NCBI GenBank assembly: GCA_021161085.1
Contig: JAGHBH010000081.1
Coordinates: forward strand, 1-6,189
Reading direction: 5' to 3'
Source: Thermoplasmata archaeon
GTDB lineage: Archaea > Thermoplasmatota > Thermoplasmata > JAGHBH01
DNA length: 6,189 nt
In this document: positions 4,901 through 6,189 of the stretch, piece by piece
Position numbering within the stretch: the stretch's first letter is position 1
Layout of the letters: each line of letters starts with the position of its first letter
Made by a program: the position numbers and the translations under genes
The notes under the pieces: generated by a model
Databases searched by the model: none
Told to the model about the DNA's origin: nothing
What the model saw: the letters and a program-made list of their open reading frames with translations, nothing else

Positions 4901-6037
4901 TCAACGGCGGCCGAAGCCGAACCTCCGCCTCTTCCCGGTGGTGAGAGGGGTTCTCTCCACCTCCAGCCGGTCGAAGGTCGGATATTCCTCGACCAGATAG
5001 GCCGGGAAGGGAATCTTCCTGTACCCTTTTTCCAGTATCCAGGGGGCTACCTCCACCCTCCCCTTCTCCGGGTCAACGGCCACCAGGGAGGGGTCGCATC
5101 TCATCCTCTCCACCACAGTCCGTTCCACATCCTCCAGGGGCAGGTCCCCGCATTCCACCACTCCCTTGAGAATGGTGCCGTCCGGGGTGACCACGTCCAT
5201 GGGCCGGGCTATGGTCTCCGCCCTTCTCAGCAGGCGGTTTCTGAGCTGTACACCATCCTTGAATCCCGCGGAACAGTAGTGGACCGAGAGAGCGAAGCCC
5301 TCTTCCTCGGCGTACTCCAGGACGGACATGCTGGCCTCCCTGCTGCCGGAGACCACGGCTGACGCCGAGTCCTCTATCCGGTATCCCCTTTTCATGAGGG
5401 CCGGGAGGTTTCCCTCGCTGTATTCGAGTTCGTTGATGTTGAGAAAGAGCACGTCCATCCTGTCTAAAAATCCGGCCAGGGCCTTCATCTCCTCCTCTCT
5501 GTCAGGCAGACCCGGTATCTCGAATCCCACATCCAGGCCCATATCCTGCACCTCTGCTATCGCCGGGCGGAATCTCTCCATCTCTGCCCAGTCGTCCGGT
5601 GCGGGGTGGAACCTTATCTCATCCAGGCCGGCATCTGCCAGTGACTTGACCAGTCGGGGGTCCAGCGTGGCGGTGTAGAGGTGTATGTGATGCTCTCCTC
5701 CGAAGCGCTCCTTCAACGCTTCTATGTACCTTCTCGTCCTGTCCACCACCAGCAGGGGGTCGCCTCCGGTTACGCCCGTCCCCTCCGCTCTTATCAGGGT
5801 TGCTTCCGTCAATATGGAATCCAGGTCGGAAGAGCCGTCATCGAGGGATACGGGCATCTCGTCGGCATACACCACATCCCTCCCCATCTTCTCCACAGAA
5901 AGCGGGCAGTAGAAACATCCCTGGTTGCACAGGCCGGTGGAGAGGAGGACCATCTTGCTGCCCCGGGTGCAGAATATGCAGCCCTTGGGGAGGGTGCCGT
6001 ACACGGCGGAACCTGCTTCCAGTTCCCTTATCGCCAT
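4901..6037 (-). CDS. Archaeal radical SAM protein related to PFL-activating enzymes (COG2108-like)
   Basis: This 378-residue protein has the radical SAM signature C-N-Q-G-C-F-Y-C at 37-44 (C37, C41, C44), which holds the 4Fe-4S cluster that cleaves S-adenosylmethionine, and G-G-D-P at 91-94 in the SAM-binding position. The barrel continues through E-I-P-G-L-P at 173-178 and L-N-I-N-E-L-E at 199-205. Before the cluster is another Cys pair, C20 and C23 (G-C-I-F-C), and after the barrel H-Y-C-S at 253-256 with F-K-D-G-V-Q-L-R-N-R, which I recognise as characteristic of COG2108. A C-terminal domain (about 278-365) carries E-E-Y-P-T-F-D-R and ends in a basic tail. To my knowledge this family has no assigned reaction; the likeness to pyruvate formate-lyase activase is in the core only. 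The extra Cys residues could hold a second cluster or metal. The gene converges on the rhomboid gene, with 22 bases between stops, and appears to be transcribed alone from a leaderless promoter. Family call good, function unknown. Confidence 0.88.
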   Translation of the reverse strand: MAIRELEAGSAVYGTLPKGCIFCTRGSKMVLLSTGLCNQGCFYCPLSVEKMGRDVVYADEMPVSLDDGSSDLDSILTEATLIRAEGTGVTGGDPLLVVDRTRRYIEALKERFGGEHHIHLYTATLDPRLVKSLADAGLDEIRFHPAPDDWAEMERFRPAIAEVQDMGLDVGFEIPGLPDREEEMKALAGFLDRMDVLFLNINELEYSEGNLPALMKRGYRIEDSASAVVSGSREASMSVLEYAEEEGFALSVHYCSAGFKDGVQLRNRLLRRAETIARPMDVVTPDGTILKGVVECGDLPLEDVERTVVERMRCDPSLVAVDPEKGRVEVAPWILEKGYRKIPFPAYLVEEYPTFDRLEVERTPLTTGKRRRFGFGRR

Positions 6038-6059
6038 GATGGAGGGATGCTCCTGGGGG

Positions 6060-6067
6060 TATAAAAA
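6060..6067 (-). promoter_or_regulatory. TATA box for a leaderless radical SAM transcript
   Basis: On the minus strand TTTTTATA spans -30 to -23 counted from the A of the ATG at 6037. That is the normal archaeal distance from TATA box to transcription start, so the mRNA should begin at or within a base or two of the start codon. A possible ribosome site (AGGAG, complement of 6050-6054) is 12 bases from the ATG, too far to be convincing, and would lie upstream of the transcript. Confidence 0.65.
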
Positions 6068-6104
6068 CGGTTCGTCATCACCCGGGGGTCTAGTGGCTGA
6101 GTTT

Positions 6105-6114
6105 TTGTTAACAA
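6105..6114. promoter_or_regulatory. Perfect 10-base palindrome, possible operator
   Basis: TTGTTAACAA is a perfect inverted repeat, about 40 bases upstream of the radical SAM TATA box and 14 bases from a TATA-like sequence on the plus strand. A dimeric regulator could bind here. It is short and AT-rich, so chance is a real alternative. Confidence 0.25.
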
Positions 6115-6127
6115 TCCATTATAAAAA

Positions 6128-6134
6128 TTATATA
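6128..6134 (+). promoter_or_regulatory. Possible divergent TATA box
   Basis: TTATATA after a run of A's lies in a 50-base AT-rich island and would place a plus-strand start near 6157-6160. A GTG at 6159 opens a frame that stays open to the window edge (about ten codons), so a divergent, possibly leaderless, gene may begin here. The visible codons are too few to recognise anything, and an RNA gene or a minus-strand gene ending here is equally possible. Confidence 0.3.
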
Positions 6135-6189
6135 GGTCCTGTAACATTTCCATAATCAGTGAGAGCCTGTGAACTCCACCCCTCTAGAG

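Noticed and set aside
4908..4919. CGGC-CGAA-GCCG hairpin near the convergent stops as a terminator
   Set aside because: The stem is only four base pairs, lies in coding sequence and has no T tract after it.
6073..6080. Box C-like GTGATGA on the minus strand suggesting a C/D guide RNA
   Set aside because: No CTGA D box or C'/D' pair follows at a suitable distance, so the match is chance.
6028..6153. 41-codon minus-strand ORF upstream of and overlapping the radical SAM start
   Set aside because: It would need a transcript starting before the TATA box at 6060-6067, and its sequence shows no recognisable feature. A regulatory upstream ORF is possible but unsupported.
1..6189. CRISPR array or cas locus accompanying the Cas4-like protein
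   Set aside because: No regularly spaced repeats and no other cas gene are present in the window; every neighbour is a housekeeping or unrelated gene.
1..6189. tRNA, rRNA genes or insertion sequences
   Set aside because: No tRNA cloverleaf, rRNA core sequence, transposase or terminal inverted repeats were seen; gaps between genes are all under about 155 bases.

Overview
The window reads as a GC-rich archaeal chromosome segment, most likely euryarchaeal. The grounds are: TATA boxes of the TTTATAT type at archaeal spacing upstream of starts, short AT-rich promoter islands in otherwise GC-rich DNA, GGAGGTGA-type ribosome binding sites, heavy use of ATA (Ile) and AGG/AGA (Arg) codons, a GTG start, one probably leaderless gene, and a radical SAM protein of a type I associate mainly with archaea. 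I would not name a genus. A Thermoplasmata/Methanomassiliicoccales-like lineage is only a guess from style.

Layout, left to right. (1) 2-364: the C-terminal two thirds of BioY, the membrane-embedded substrate-binding subunit of an ECF-type biotin transporter, cut by the window edge. (2) 365-466: promoter region. (3) 467-1534: an unusual membrane protein in which a Cas4/RecB-type iron-sulfur PD-(D/E)XK nuclease is split by four transmembrane helices. (4) 1535-1628: second promoter region. (5) 1629-3089 cysS, 3162-3872 a short ThiI-like PP-loop sulfurtransferase, and 3856-4878 a rhomboid protease with a C-terminal zinc ribbon. These three point the same way, have no visible internal promoter, and the last two overlap by 17 bases, so they look like one operon. 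(6) 4901-6037, opposite strand: a radical SAM protein converging on the rhomboid gene with only 22 bases between the stops, driven by a TATA box that places the transcript start on its ATG. (7) 6038-6189: an AT-rich control region with signals on both strands.

How the genes fit together: cysS charges tRNA-Cys and the ThiI-like protein probably moves sulfur onto tRNA (or into thiamine), so the first two operon genes share a tRNA/sulfur theme. The rhomboid is linked only by translational coupling. The Cas4-like protein stands alone, with no cas1, cas2, repeat array or helicase in view.

The most noteworthy object is the Cas4-like protein. All expected nuclease and Fe-S residues are present, yet four membrane helices, apparently made by duplication of one two-helix hairpin, sit between the first motif and the catalytic core. 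I cannot say whether this architecture has been described, but it is not the canonical soluble Cas4.
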